The notes: generated from the letters alone by a model not told the origin. DNA of 64,000 nt from Streptomyces solicavernae (GCF_029968095.1 NZ_JASCIR010000014.1:1-64000), one strand, 5' to 3'. Counted from the first letter of the stretch, positions 26,240-34,291 are shown. Numbers and translations: made by a program.

Positions 26240-27961
26240 TCAGAAGAGGAAGTACCGCTGGGCCATGGGCAGTTCCACGGCGGGCGCGGACTCGATCAGC
26301 TCGCCGTCGACGGTGACGGCGAAGCTGTCCGGGTCGACGTGCACCCGCGGCATGGCGTCGTTCTCCCGCATGTCGGCCTTGGTGACTGCGCGCGTACTGG
26401 CGATCGGGGTGAACTCCTTGCCGAGGCCGAGCCGTTCGGGCAGGCCGTCGTCCAGGGCGGACTGTGTGACGAAGTTCAGGGAGTTCCCGGCGGGCGCCGA
26501 GCCGAGCGCGCCGAACATCCGCCGCGGAAGGACCGGTTGGGGCGTGGGGATGGAGGCGTTGGCGTCGCCCATCTGCGCGTACGCGATCTGCCCGCCCTTG
26601 AGTACGAGCAGCGGCTTGACGCCGAAGAACGCCGGGTCCCACAGGACGAGGTCGGCGAGCTTGCCGCGCTCCACCGAGCCGATCTCGTGGTCGAGGCCCT
26701 GGGCGACGGCCGGGTTGACCGTGTACTTGGCGACATAGCGACGTACGCGATGGTTGTCGGCGCGGACGTCACCGGGCAGGAAGCCGCGGCGGCGCTTCAT
26801 CACATGCGCGGTCTGCCAGGTGCGCAGCACGACCTCGCCGATGCGGCCCATCGCCTGCGAGTCCGAGGAGATGATCGAGATGGCGCCGAGGTCGTGCAGC
26901 ACGTCCTCGGCGGCGATCGTGGACGGCCGGATCCGGGACTCGGCGAACGCCAGGTCCTCGGGGACGGCCGGGTTGAGGTGGTGGCAGACCATCAGCATGT
27001 CGAGGTGCTCCTCGACGGTGTTGACGGTGTGCGGCCGGGTCGGATTGGTGGAGCTGGGCAGCACGTTGGGCTCGGAGACCACGGTGATGATGTCCGGCGC
27101 GTGCCCGCCGCCCGCGCCCTCGGTGTGGTACGCGTGGATGGAGCGCCCGGCGATCGCGGCAAGGGTGTCGGCGACGAAGCCTGCCTCGTTCAACGTGTCG
27201 GTGTGGATGGCGAGTTGGGCGCCGGATGCCTCGCACACGTTCAGGCAGGCGTCGATCACGGCGGGGGTGGCACCCCAGTCCTCATGGATCTTGAACCCGA
27301 GGGCGCCGCCGCGGAGCTGGGCGTGCATGGCGTCGGCGGACATGGTGTTGCCCTTGCCGAGCAGGCCGATGTTGAGGGGCGTCGAGTCGAGTGCGGCGAA
27401 CATCCGGCCCAGGTGCCAGGAGCCGGGCGTGATGGTGGTGGCCTTGCTGCCCTCGGCCGGTCCGGTGCCGCCGCCGACGAGGGTGGTGATGCCCCCGGCC
27501 AGCGCGGTGTCGAAGAGGGTCGGCGAGATGAAGTGGACGTGCGCGTCGATGGCCCCGGCGGTGACGATCCGGCCGTTCCCGGCGATGACTTCGGTCTCGG
27601 GCCCGATGACCAGGTCCGGGTGGACGCCGTCCATCGTGTCGGGGTTGCCGGCCTTGCCGATACCGGTGATACGGCCGTCCCGGATGCCGATGTCGGCCTT
27701 GACGATCCCCCAGTGGTCGACGATCACGGCCCCGGTGATCACGGTGTCGGGGGCGCCCTCGGCGCGTGTCGCACAGGACTGCCCCATGGACTCGCGGATC
27801 ACCTTGCCGCCGCCGAACACCGCCTCGTCGCCGGAGCGTCCGGGCCCGCCGCTGCGGTCCTCCTCGATCTCGATCAGGAGGTCGGTGTCGGCGAGCCGGA
27901 TGCGGTCACCGGCCGTCGGGCCGAACAGATCGGCGTAGGCGGCGCGGGTCAGTTCAGCCAT
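26240..27961 (-). CDS. ureC: Urease subunit alpha
   Basis: 573 aa. Nickel-site residues are all visible: H141 and H143 (DAHVHF), carbamylated K224 (GFKIHEDWG), H253, H279 and D367 (SSDSQAMGR). The mobile-flap Cys326 is in MVCHHL. It hydrolyses urea to ammonia and carbamate in the cytoplasm. The start MAELTRAAYADLFGP (ATG 27961) overlaps ureB by 8 bp; a GTG/ATG 9 nt further up is less likely. Confidence 0.97.
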   Translation of the reverse strand: MAELTRAAYADLFGPTAGDRIRLADTDLLIEIEEDRSGGPGRSGDEAVFGGGKVIRESMGQSCATRAEGAPDTVITGAVIVDHWGIVKADIGIRDGRITGIGKAGNPDTMDGVHPDLVIGPETEVIAGNGRIVTAGAIDAHVHFISPTLFDTALAGGITTLVGGGTGPAEGSKATTITPGSWHLGRMFAALDSTPLNIGLLGKGNTMSADAMHAQLRGGALGFKIHEDWGATPAVIDACLNVCEASGAQLAIHTDTLNEAGFVADTLAAIAGRSIHAYHTEGAGGGHAPDIITVVSEPNVLPSSTNPTRPHTVNTVEEHLDMLMVCHHLNPAVPEDLAFAESRIRPSTIAAEDVLHDLGAISIISSDSQAMGRIGEVVLRTWQTAHVMKRRRGFLPGDVRADNHRVRRYVAKYTVNPAVAQGLDHEIGSVERGKLADLVLWDPAFFGVKPLLVLKGGQIAYAQMGDANASIPTPQPVLPRRMFGALGSAPAGNSLNFVTQSALDDGLPERLGLGKEFTPIASTRAVTKADMRENDAMPRVHVDPDSFAVTVDGELIESAPAVELPMAQRYFLF

Positions 27962-28319
27962 CGAGGGCACCTCCGGTCTCCCCGCGCAGGCCGGGCACGC
28001 GGCGCAGCCCTGCTACGGGTACGAGTTCGACGTCGACGGGGATGCCGGGTTCGAAGCGGACGGCCGTACCGGCGGCGATGTTCAGGCGCAGTCCGCGCGC
28101 GGCGGCCCGGTCGAAGTCCAGGCCCGGGTTGGCCTCGGCGAAGTGGTAGTGGGAGCCGACCTGGACGGGCCGGTCGGCGGTGTTGAGGACGGTCAGCGGG
28201 GTGACCGGGGCGCCGGCGTTGAGGACGACGGGCTCGTCGGCGTACAGGATCTCTCCGGGGACCAGGGGGGAGCCGTACTCCGTGGAGGACGCGTGTTCGG
28301 CGGGTGACGCGGAGGACAT
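27954..28319 (-). CDS. ureB: Urease subunit beta
   Basis: 121 aa. Family core: VPGEILYADEPVVLNAG, VQVGSHYHFAEANPGLDFDR, then the conserved RFEPG. It is a separate beta subunit as in most bacteria. The ATG at 28319 has GGGGGAG upstream. ureA ends 16 bp before it. Confidence 0.95.
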   Translation of the reverse strand: MSSASPAEHASSTEYGSPLVPGEILYADEPVVLNAGAPVTPLTVLNTADRPVQVGSHYHFAEANPGLDFDRAAARGLRLNIAAGTAVRFEPGIPVDVELVPVAGLRRVPGLRGETGGALDG

Positions 28320-28335
28320 CGGCAGGACTCCCCCG

Positions 28336-28638
28336 TCAGGCGATCGGCTCGTGGACGGTGACGAGCTTCGTCCCGTCGGGGAACGTCGCCTCGACCTGGA
28401 CGTCGTGCAGCATCTCCGGGATGCCCTCCATGACGTCCTCGCGGCTGAGCAACTTCCGCCCGGAGGACATGAGCTCGGTGACGGTACGGCCGTCGCGGGC
28501 GCCTTCGAGCACGTGCGAGGTGATCAGGGCGACCGCCTCGGGATGGTTGAGGCGCAGCCCGCGTGCCCTTCGCTTCTGAGCCACGTCCGCGGCCACATGG
28601 ATGAGCAGTCGCTCCTGCTCGTGCGGGGTCAGTTGCAC
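28336..28638 (-). CDS. ureA: Urease subunit gamma
   Basis: 100 aa from GTG 28638 (VQLTPHEQERLLIHVAADVA), the standard UreA length, with GAGGT 7 nt upstream. An ATG at 28662 would add eight residues but lacks an SD. Conserved GARDGRTVTELMSSGR and MLHDVQVEATFPDGTKLVTVHEPI are present. It is first gene of ureABCFGD; no ureE or urea transporter is adjacent. Confidence 0.94.
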   Translation of the reverse strand: MQLTPHEQERLLIHVAADVAQKRRARGLRLNHPEAVALITSHVLEGARDGRTVTELMSSGRKLLSREDVMEGIPEMLHDVQVEATFPDGTKLVTVHEPIA

Positions 28639-28826
28639 GCGTGCCACCTCACAGTCCGTCATGGTCCGCCTGTGTGCGGGCAGGCGGGACCGGCATCGTC
28701 CGGGCCGAGGAGGCAGCTGGGAGGCACGCCTCCGCCAGGACGCAGGCGGAGACTAGTTGCCTTCAACATCTTGTTGACCCGGGCTTGGGTGTCCCGCCGG
28801 AAGACATTGCACGCTAATGCCGAAGT

Positions 28827-28842
28827 TTTTCCTGCGCGTTAA
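28827..28842 (-). promoter_or_regulatory. GlnR-like half box upstream of ureA
   Basis: On the minus strand TTAAC-N6-GAAAA (28842-28827) resembles the TTnAC-N6-GAAAC half of Streptomyces GlnR boxes. It lies about 190 bp upstream of ureA. Urease genes are known GlnR targets in Streptomyces. The second half-site is not convincing, so confidence is low. Confidence 0.25.
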
Positions 28843-28872
28843 CTGACCTTGGGTACTGGCTGACCTTGGGTC

Positions 28873-29490
28873 CTAACCGGCCTCGGGCAGTTCCATACGC
28901 ATCAGGGCCCGCAGCCCGCCCTCCAGCTGCTCGACCTTCGCGTCCCCGAAGAGGGCCTGCTGGGCGATGAACCCCTGGGCCAGGGCCATCATCGTGCGGG
29001 CCACGTGGTCGGCCTCCACGTCCGCCGGCATCAGACCGGCCTCGCGGTAGGCGTCCACCAGCTTGCCCCAGGCGGCGCGCATGTCGACGAAGCCCTGCTG
29101 CAGGGGCGCCGACAGCTGTTCGTTGCGCAGCGTCTCCGCCCACACCTGCAGGACGAGGCGCGGGAACTCGATGCTGCCGCCGCCGACCCGCCCGTTCAGG
29201 ACGATGTTCAGGACCTGCCCGAGCAGCCGGTCCGGCAGTGGCGGCGGGTCCTGCTTTGCTGCATCCTCGAAGGCGCCCCTGATGGTGCCGAAGACCTCGC
29301 CGACGATCGCCGCGATCAGCTCCTCCTTGCCGCGGAAGTACCGGTACACGGCTCCGGCGGAGAGCCCGGCCTCGCGCAGCACGTCCTGCATCGACGTGGC
29401 GTGGAATCCGTTGTGCGTGAAGCTGCGGATCGCGCCGTCGATGATCTGCCGGCGACGGGCGTCTAGGTGTTCCTGGGATACGCGAGCCAT
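28873..29490 (-). CDS. TetR-family repressor of the divergent membrane protein
   Basis: 205 aa. It begins MARVSQEHLDARRRQI, with the HTH in MQDVLREAGLSAGAVYRYFRGKEEL, and a helical ligand domain follows. ATG 29490 lacks an SD. On the minus strand a promoter TTGTCA-N17-TAGTTT ends 6 nt before it, so the mRNA is probably leaderless. An operator lies inside that promoter spacer and an almost identical one before the divergent gene, so it likely represses both. Confidence 0.88.
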   Translation of the reverse strand: MARVSQEHLDARRRQIIDGAIRSFTHNGFHATSMQDVLREAGLSAGAVYRYFRGKEELIAAIVGEVFGTIRGAFEDAAKQDPPPLPDRLLGQVLNIVLNGRVGGGSIEFPRLVLQVWAETLRNEQLSAPLQQGFVDMRAAWGKLVDAYREAGLMPADVEADHVARTMMALAQGFIAQQALFGDAKVEQLEGGLRALMRMELPEAG

Positions 29491-29501
29491 GGCCACAAAC
29501 T

Positions 29502-29519
29502 AAAACGAACATTCATTCT
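29502..29519. promoter_or_regulatory. TetR operator 1 (own promoter)
   Basis: AAAACGAACATTCATTCT, a GAATG-N2-(C/T)GTTC-type dyad. It sits exactly in the 17-bp spacer of the tetR promoter. It matches operator 2 at 16 of 18 positions. Confidence 0.7.
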
Positions 29520-29560
29520 TGACAAGGAGCAGGCGCGGCGGGACAGTGGCCACACAACGT

Positions 29561-29578
29561 AAAACGAACGGTCATTCT
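29561..29578. promoter_or_regulatory. TetR operator 2 (membrane-protein promoter)
   Basis: AAAACGAACGGTCATTCT, matching operator 1 except for two central bases. A -10-like TATATG follows at 29580-29585, so the repressor would block RNA polymerase. The implied transcript start near 29592 favours the ATG at 29610 for the downstream gene. Confidence 0.7.
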
Positions 29579-29609
29579 CTATATGTTCCCGACCGGAGCG
29601 GAGCCGGCC

Positions 29610-30644
29610 ATGCCCGCCACACCCACCCCCACACCCAGCACCCCCAGCACCCCCTCCGCGACAGCGCCGGACCCGACCCCCGCCCGATCCCGGCACATGA
29701 TCGCGGTACTCGTCCTCATCCCGGCCGTCGTCGCGCTCGCCCTGTGGGCCTTCGCCTGGCCCGCGGCCCGTACGGCCCCCCGCGACCTGCCGGTCGCGGT
29801 CGCGGGCGCACCGGCGGCGGTGGCCGGTGTGGAGCGGCAACTGGAACGCAAGGAGGGCGCGTTCGAGGTGCACCGGTACGACGACGAGGCCGCGGCGCGC
29901 GCCGCGATCGAGGACCGGGACGTGTACGGCGCGATCGTCGTCACCGAGCGCGGGCCCCGGCTGCTCACCGCCTCGGCCGCGAGTCCCGTCGTCGCACAGC
30001 TGCTGCAGCAGTCGGTCACGGCCCAGGCGCCGAAGGGGGCGCAGATCCAGGTCGAGGACGTGGTGGCGACGCCGTCCGGCGACCCGCGCGGGGTGGTGCT
30101 CGGGGCGAGCGTGCTGCCGATGGCGCTGGCCGGGGTCGCGGCCGGCGCGGTGGTGACGCTGCTCGGCCTGCGCGGGGTACGGGCCGCCTTCGTCCTGGTG
30201 GGCGCGGCCGCGCTGGTCGGCGTGGTGGCGGCCGCGCTGACGCACAGCTGGCTCGGGGCGCTGGCCGGTGACTGGTGGACGGAGGCGGGTGTCCTCGCGC
30301 TGTCGACGCTGGCGGTGAGCGCGGCCGTGGCGGGACTCGCGGCGGTGCTCGGCCGGGCCGGGATCGCCCTCGGCGCGCTGGCCGTGGTCCTGATCGGCAA
30401 CCCGTTCTCCGGTGTCACCTCGGCGCCCGAACTGCTGCCGGAGCCCGCGGGCGTGGTCGGCCAGTGGCTGCCGCCGGGCGCGGGCGGCACGCTGCTGCGG
30501 TCGGTCTCGTTCTTCGACGGCGCGGGGGCGGCGAGGCCTGCGCTGACACTCGCCGTGTGGGCGGGGGCGGGGCTGGTGCTGGTGCTGCTGGGCGGGTTGC
30601 GCGGGCGCGGACGTGCGGGGGCACGGCGCCGGGCCGCGGCCTGA
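29610..30644 (+). CDS. YhgE/ABC-2-like integral membrane protein
   Basis: 344 aa. A Pro/Thr-rich cytoplasmic N-terminus is followed by one membrane helix (about 30-52) and an extracytoplasmic domain (residues 60-150). Five more helices complete the protein, the layout of ABC-2/YhgE-type permeases and of MMPL-less export proteins. No ATPase is adjacent. ATG 29610 has GGAGCGGAG upstream, while ATG 29583 lies inside the -10 region. It is controlled by the divergent TetR, so an efflux or envelope role induced by a small ligand is plausible but unproven. Confidence 0.72.
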   Translation: MPATPTPTPSTPSTPSATAPDPTPARSRHMIAVLVLIPAVVALALWAFAWPAARTAPRDLPVAVAGAPAAVAGVERQLERKEGAFEVHRYDDEAAARAAIEDRDVYGAIVVTERGPRLLTASAASPVVAQLLQQSVTAQAPKGAQIQVEDVVATPSGDPRGVVLGASVLPMALAGVAAGAVVTLLGLRGVRAAFVLVGAAALVGVVAAALTHSWLGALAGDWWTEAGVLALSTLAVSAAVAGLAAVLGRAGIALGALAVVLIGNPFSGVTSAPELLPEPAGVVGQWLPPGAGGTLLRSVSFFDGAGAARPALTLAVWAGAGLVLVLLGGLRGRGRAGARRRAAA

Positions 30645-30675
30645 CCCATCGGCCCCTCCGGCGCGCTGCGGCGCC

Positions 30676-30954
30676 CTACGACGCGGTGGACCCCCGATGC
30701 TCCGCCGCGATCCCGAACCGCTGACGCTCGCCCGGCGCAGGCGCCCCCGAGCCGACCGTCGAGACGGAACTGATCACCGGCTCCTCCGCGGCCTCGGACA
30801 ACGCCTCCAGGCGGCGCAGGTCCTCCGCCGAGACCAGGGCCACGAGCGGCTTGCCGTGCCGGGTGACGACCACGCGCTCGCCGCCGTACACCACGCGGTT
30901 GATCAGGTCGGCGAGCTCAGCGCGGGCTTGCGTCACCGGAATCTCGTAGGCCAT
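30676..30954 (-). CDS. Phd/YefM-type antitoxin without adjacent toxin
   Basis: 92 aa. The start YEIPVTQARAELADLINRV and VVTRHGKPLVALVSAEDLRRLE are typical of Phd/YefM DNA-binding antitoxins. The 40-residue C-terminal tail is Ser/Ala/Gly-rich and lacks an obvious toxin-binding helix. No Doc, RelE/YoeB or VapC-like frame exists on either side. ATG 30954 follows -10 TATGAT by 6 nt, suggesting leaderless expression. It is divergent from clpP with a palindrome between them. Confidence 0.85.
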   Translation of the reverse strand: MAYEIPVTQARAELADLINRVVYGGERVVVTRHGKPLVALVSAEDLRRLEALSEAAEEPVISSVSTVGSGAPAPGERQRFGIAAEHRGSTAS

Positions 30955-30980
30955 GGGCCCATCATAACGTCACGTACGTC

Positions 30981-30997
30981 CTGTACATTTTTTACAG
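30981..30997. promoter_or_regulatory. Palindrome between antitoxin and clpP
   Basis: CTGTA at 30981-30985 and TACAG at 30993-30997 flank a 7-bp T-rich spacer. The site lies just upstream of the antitoxin's TATGAT. It is a candidate autoregulatory site for the Phd-like protein that could also affect clpP. Confidence 0.45.
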
Positions 30998-31040
30998 AGA
31001 GGCAGATGCCACACGCAGCGCAGCCACCGAGGAGCCCGCC

Positions 31041-31676
31041 ATGAGGAGCCCTGACGCACGCCATGTCCTGCCGGAGTTCACCGAGCACACGAGCTCGGGG
31101 ACGCGCACCAGGGACCCGTACGCGAAGCTGCTGGAGGAGCGGATCGTCTTCCTCGGCACGCCCATCGACGACACCTCGGCCAACGACGTGATGGCGCAGT
31201 TCATGTACCTGGAGCACAGCGCGCCCGACCAGGACATCTCGCTCTACATCAACTCCCCGGGCGGCTCGTTCAGCGCGATGACGGCCGTGTACGACACGGT
31301 CCGGTACGTGAGTTGCGACGTGGAGACCGTCTGCATGGGCCAGGCCGCGTCGTCGGCGGCCGTGCTGCTCGCGGCGGGCGCGCCGGGGAAGCGGTCGATG
31401 CTGCCGGGCGCCCGAGTCCTCATGCACCAGCCGGAGTTCACCGAGCCGGTCCACGGCCAGACCAGCGACCTCGCGATCCAGGCGGCCGAACTGCAGCGCA
31501 CCAGGGCCCTCTTGGAGGAGATGCTCGCCCGGCACACGGGGCAGACCCGGGAGCGGATCTCCGCCGACATCGAGCGCGACACGATCCTCGACGCCGTACA
31601 GGCACGGGAGTACGGCCTGGTGGACCGGATCATCGACAGCCGCAGGTCCACCCTGCTCGCGCCCGGCAGCGACTGA
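31041..31676 (+). CDS. clpP: ATP-dependent Clp protease proteolytic subunit (ClpP5-like orphan)
   Basis: 211 aa. The catalytic triad is intact: S104 (GQAAS), H129 (MHQPE) and D180 (ERD). It forms heptameric rings that degrade substrates fed by ClpX/ClpC. It is encoded alone, with neither clpX nor a second clpP beside it, and by order of neighbours corresponds to the clpP5 locus (from memory). The N-terminus before LEERIVFLG is short and may be processed. ATG 31041 has GGAG 6 nt before it. The next gene follows after 9 bp. Confidence 0.93.
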   Translation: MRSPDARHVLPEFTEHTSSGTRTRDPYAKLLEERIVFLGTPIDDTSANDVMAQFMYLEHSAPDQDISLYINSPGGSFSAMTAVYDTVRYVSCDVETVCMGQAASSAAVLLAAGAPGKRSMLPGARVLMHQPEFTEPVHGQTSDLAIQAAELQRTRALLEEMLARHTGQTRERISADIERDTILDAVQAREYGLVDRIIDSRRSTLLAPGSD

Positions 31677-31685
31677 GGGGGCCGG

Positions 31686-31994
31686 ATGCTGCCACCGGAA
31701 CCGCCGGAGCTGCCCGCGCTGACGCGCGCCGAGGGCGAGTTGATCGACCGCTACCTCGAAGTAGTCGACCTGCTCGGCCGGATCAACCCCGCCCGCGCCC
31801 GTGACACGTACGGCGGACTGCGCGCCGCCCAGGCCCTGGTCACCAAGGCCGCTGCGCTGCGGGACGCGTTGACCCTGATGCACCAGCGCGGCGAGAGCGA
31901 GGTGCACGCCGCGACGCTGGCGCGCGCCCTGCGCGTCCTGGACGGCGAGCGGCGGGCGGGGCGGGTCACGGTGCCGCCCACGTCCGTGAGTTGA
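31686..31994 (+). CDS. Small helical protein co-transcribed with clpP, unknown function
   Basis: 102 aa, predicted mostly alpha-helical. It starts LPPEPPELPALTRAEGELIDRYLEVVDLLGRI and has a long amphipathic C-terminal half (AATLARALRVLDGERRAG). I recognise no family. It starts 9 bp after the clpP stop, so it is almost certainly co-expressed; an adaptor or partner role for the protease is an untested idea. Confidence 0.7.
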   Translation: MLPPEPPELPALTRAEGELIDRYLEVVDLLGRINPARARDTYGGLRAAQALVTKAAALRDALTLMHQRGESEVHAATLARALRVLDGERRAGRVTVPPTSVS

Positions 31995-32317
31995 CGGGGG
32001 CGTCGGCGCGCGGGTCGTCCGTTCGGCCTCACGGCGCGCCCCGTTGGGCTCGCACGGATGGCCTACGGGGCGATCTCCCCGGCGTACCCGCGCAGTTGCG
32101 ATCTTCACGGGGCTGCCGCGAGGCGGTGATCTCTTCCGCTGCTGGTACGAGCCTCAAGGCCCTTGATCGCACCATCGGCGAAAATCCGCTGTGCACCCAA
32201 ATGAGGCAGATGTGACGAGCGTCACACCCGGCCGGGTATGCACGGATTTGACACGGTCTGTGCGTGAGGATCCCTGCCACGACAAGCCCCCGTCGCAGCG
32301 GCGGGGCGGTCCGGGCG
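31995..32317. other. Gene-free stretch upstream of the riboswitch
   Basis: About 320 bp with no frame of normal codon bias and no clear repeat. The promoter of the riboswitch transcript should lie here: a TTGACA occurs near 32248-32253. A candidate -10 is not obvious. Confidence 0.4.
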
Positions 32318-32497
32318 GACGCCGAGTCCTGCCGCCGTCCGGATGCCAGGTCGACGACGGTGGACCGGCAGGAGTGGAGGACCCGAGCACGACGGGGCGC
32401 GAGCCCCTTGGGGTGAAGCCGTGGCGCAGGCCGCGGCCGGGCAGTCTTCGTTGGCCCGAATCCGACAGGTCATCCTTCACAGGCGGCTGACGAAGGG
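32318..32497 (+). ncRNA. ydaO/yuaA-type c-di-AMP riboswitch
   Basis: The leader of the NlpC/P60 gene shows the ydaO pattern. A CCGAGTCCTGCCG arm pairs with CGGCAGGA(G), spaced by a GTCGACGACGGTGGAC segment. Then come GGACCCGAGCACG, CCTTGGGGTGAAGCC, and the 3' block GGCCCGAATCCGACAGGTCA with AGGCGGCTGACGAAGG. This RNA class binds c-di-AMP and controls cell-wall hydrolase and osmotic genes in actinobacteria. The 3' end lies against the start codon, so control could be by sequestering the GAAGGG SD or by early termination. The ends are approximate. Confidence 0.82.
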
Positions 32498-32503
32498 TCG
32501 CGC

Positions 32504-32977
32504 ATGATCTCGCACATTCGGATCCCCGCCCTGCTCTCCCGGGCCGGCACCGCCTCCGCCCTGACGCTCGCCGCGGTGGGCGGCACCACCCTGGCCCCCG
32601 GAGCCGTGACCGAGGCCCAGGCCGCCTCCGCGCCGGCCCGGGCGCTCCAGGTCGCGGCGGCGAAGAAGGGCGCCCCCTACCGCTGGGGCGCAACCGGTCC
32701 ACGCCGCTTCGACTGCTCGGGCCTGACCCTGTACTCGTACCGGAAGGCGGGCAAGAAGCTGCCGCGCACCACGGCCCAGCAGTACAACCGCACCCGCCGG
32801 GTCTCGGCCGACCGGCGCGAACGCGGCGACCTGGTGTTCTTCCACTCCGGCCGGAACGTCTACCACGTCGGCATCTACGCCGGTAAGGGCCGCATCTGGC
32901 ACGCGCCCAAGACCGGCGACGTGGTGCGGCTGCAGAAGATCTGGACGAGCAGCGTCTCGTACGGACGCGTGCGCTAG
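32504..32977 (+). CDS. Secreted NlpC/P60 cell-wall hydrolase
   Basis: 157 aa. A signal peptide ends near residue 41 (AEAQA-like TEAQAAS). The NlpC/P60 domain carries the catalytic Cys in FDCSGLTLYSY, His in VYHVGIYAGKG, and a third polar site in IWHAPKTGDVV. It is a minimal enzyme without LysM or SH3 domains. It cleaves stem peptides of peptidoglycan. It is preceded directly by a ydaO riboswitch, fitting known c-di-AMP control of such genes. Confidence 0.93.
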   Translation: MISHIRIPALLSRAGTASALTLAAVGGTTLAPGAVTEAQAASAPARALQVAAAKKGAPYRWGATGPRRFDCSGLTLYSYRKAGKKLPRTTAQQYNRTRRVSADRRERGDLVFFHSGRNVYHVGIYAGKGRIWHAPKTGDVVRLQKIWTSSVSYGRVR

Positions 32978-33044
32978 GGCCGCCTCCTGGAGTTTCCGCA
33001 CGCCTGCGGGGCTTCATCGTGCCCGGCCGGGATACTCCTCAGCC

Positions 33045-33617
33045 ATGGCCGATGATTCCAGGAAGAGCGACCGCAACGAGACTCCCTTCGAACGGGCCGA
33101 CCGGAACTTCGGTGAGCTGCTGCAGGAGTTGCGGGTCGTGCAGGTGGGCGTGCAGATCCTGTTCGCGTTCCTGCTGACCCTCGCGTTCACGTCGCGCTTC
33201 CGGTCGCTCGACGACCTGCAGCGCGGGACGTACGTGGCGACGCTGCTGCTCTCCGTCGCGGCCGCCGCGCTGTTCACGGCGCCCGCGGCGGTGCACCGGG
33301 CACTGTTCCGGCGGCACGCCAAGCCGCAGATCGTACGGGTGTCCTCACGGCTCGCGGCGATCGGCATGGCGGTGCTGTGCCTCGCTCTGACCGGGTCGGT
33401 GCTGCTGGTGGTGGACGTCGCCCTCGGGCGCACGGCCGGGGTGACCTGCGGCGTGGGGACGTTCCTGATGTGCTTCGGGCTGTGGGGCGTACTGCCGCGG
33501 ATGATCAGGACCGACGGCGGGAACGAGCCCGCCGCCCCGGAGAACCCGGACGCCCCGGAGAGGGCTCGGCCGCCAGACAGCGCGGACAGCCCGGACGGCC
33601 CGGACGGCCCGCGGTAG
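33045..33617 (+). CDS. DUF6328-like membrane protein
   Basis: 190 aa. A cytoplasmic start (ERADRNFGELLQELRVVQVG) leads into four membrane helices (QILFAFLLTLAF and following). The 40-residue tail is rich in Pro/Asp/Ser with repeated PD(A/G/S)P units. The ELLQELRVVQ segment is the hallmark of this uncharacterised actinobacterial family (from memory). No function is known. It is convergent with the ATP-binding protein gene. Confidence 0.72.
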   Translation: MADDSRKSDRNETPFERADRNFGELLQELRVVQVGVQILFAFLLTLAFTSRFRSLDDLQRGTYVATLLLSVAAAALFTAPAAVHRALFRRHAKPQIVRVSSRLAAIGMAVLCLALTGSVLLVVDVALGRTAGVTCGVGTFLMCFGLWGVLPRMIRTDGGNEPAAPENPDAPERARPPDSADSPDGPDGPR

Positions 33618-33623
33618 CCGCGC

Positions 33624-34055
33624 TCAGCTCTGCACCGGAGCCGTCCACGGCAGCGCGATCCACACCGTCTTGCCGCCCTCCGCGGTGGGCCGCACCGAGA
33701 GGCGGCCGCCGCACTCCGCCGCGAGCCAGCGGATGATCACCATGCCGCGGCCGTTGTCCTGCTGGACCGCCGCCGGCAGCCGCCTGGGCAGCCGCGGGTG
33801 GCTGTCGGTGACGCCGATGCGCAGCTGTTCGTCGCGCTCCAGCTCGATGTCGACGGTGAACGTCGGCGACTGGCCGAGGGTGTGCTGCACCGCGTTGGTC
33901 GCGAGCTCGGAGACGATCAGGCGGACCGTGTCCGCGGTCTGAGAATCGTCGGGCAGGCCCCAGTCGGCGAGCACGTCCGTCACGTATTTCCGTGCTCTGG
34001 AGACCGAGGCGGGATCGCTCGGCAGAGTGACGGAGGCTTCCTTGTGATCTGCCAT
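33624..34055 (-). CDS. HATPase_c (anti-sigma RsbW-like) ATP-binding protein
   Basis: 143 aa GHKL ATPase. N box ELATNAVQHT and G1 box DNGRGMVIIRWL are present, while a His-kinase phosphorylation domain is absent. Such proteins act as RsbW-like serine kinases/anti-sigma factors. The ATG at 34055 (MADHKEASV) fits the domain; the open frame continues upstream without an SD. It is divergent from an XRE-DUF5753 gene and near a DUF397 gene, the usual WhiJ-like set in Streptomyces. Confidence 0.85.
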   Translation of the reverse strand: MADHKEASVTLPSDPASVSRARKYVTDVLADWGLPDDSQTADTVRLIVSELATNAVQHTLGQSPTFTVDIELERDEQLRIGVTDSHPRLPRRLPAAVQQDNGRGMVIIRWLAAECGGRLSVRPTAEGGKTVWIALPWTAPVQS

Positions 34056-34194
34056 GGCGACACTGTCCCTTTCCCACCGGGCCGGCATCCGGCGCGCGGT
34101 CGATGACCTGGGAATCACCGGATGACCGACGGACCCGGAGTGGTGCTTCGCGCCAGACTGCCACTCCGGAGCCGTCCGACGTGCCGATCCCCCG

Positions 34195-34210
34195 AGATAT
34201 GCATATATCT
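34195..34210. promoter_or_regulatory. AT-rich palindrome in the WhiJ-like locus
   Basis: AGATAT-GCAT-ATATCT in an otherwise GC-rich region. It is 140 bp upstream of the GHKL gene and 82 bp upstream of the XRE gene. It is a likely operator for the XRE protein or a divergent promoter core. Confidence 0.5.
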
Positions 34211-34291
34211 GTCGCTCGAAGCGGTGAACTCTGCCACGGAAGACCGTATTTGGGGGCACACTGGCGCCCGCCCGCGGAGAGGAGTTCGGTC

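Noticed and set aside
22136..28186. Very long plus-strand frames (1006 aa at 22136-25156; 860 aa at 25604-28186) opposite the peptidase and urease genes
   Set aside because: They are antisense to well-identified urease and hydrolase genes, are rich in Gly/Arg/Val without any domain, and arise from high GC suppressing stops.
28336..28662. ATG 28662 as start of ureA
   Set aside because: It would add eight residues not usual for UreA and has no SD; GTG 28638 gives the standard 100 residues with GAGGT upstream.
30676..31040. Complete toxin-antitoxin module
   Set aside because: No toxin-like frame lies next to the Phd-type gene on either strand; the neighbours are a membrane protein and ClpP.
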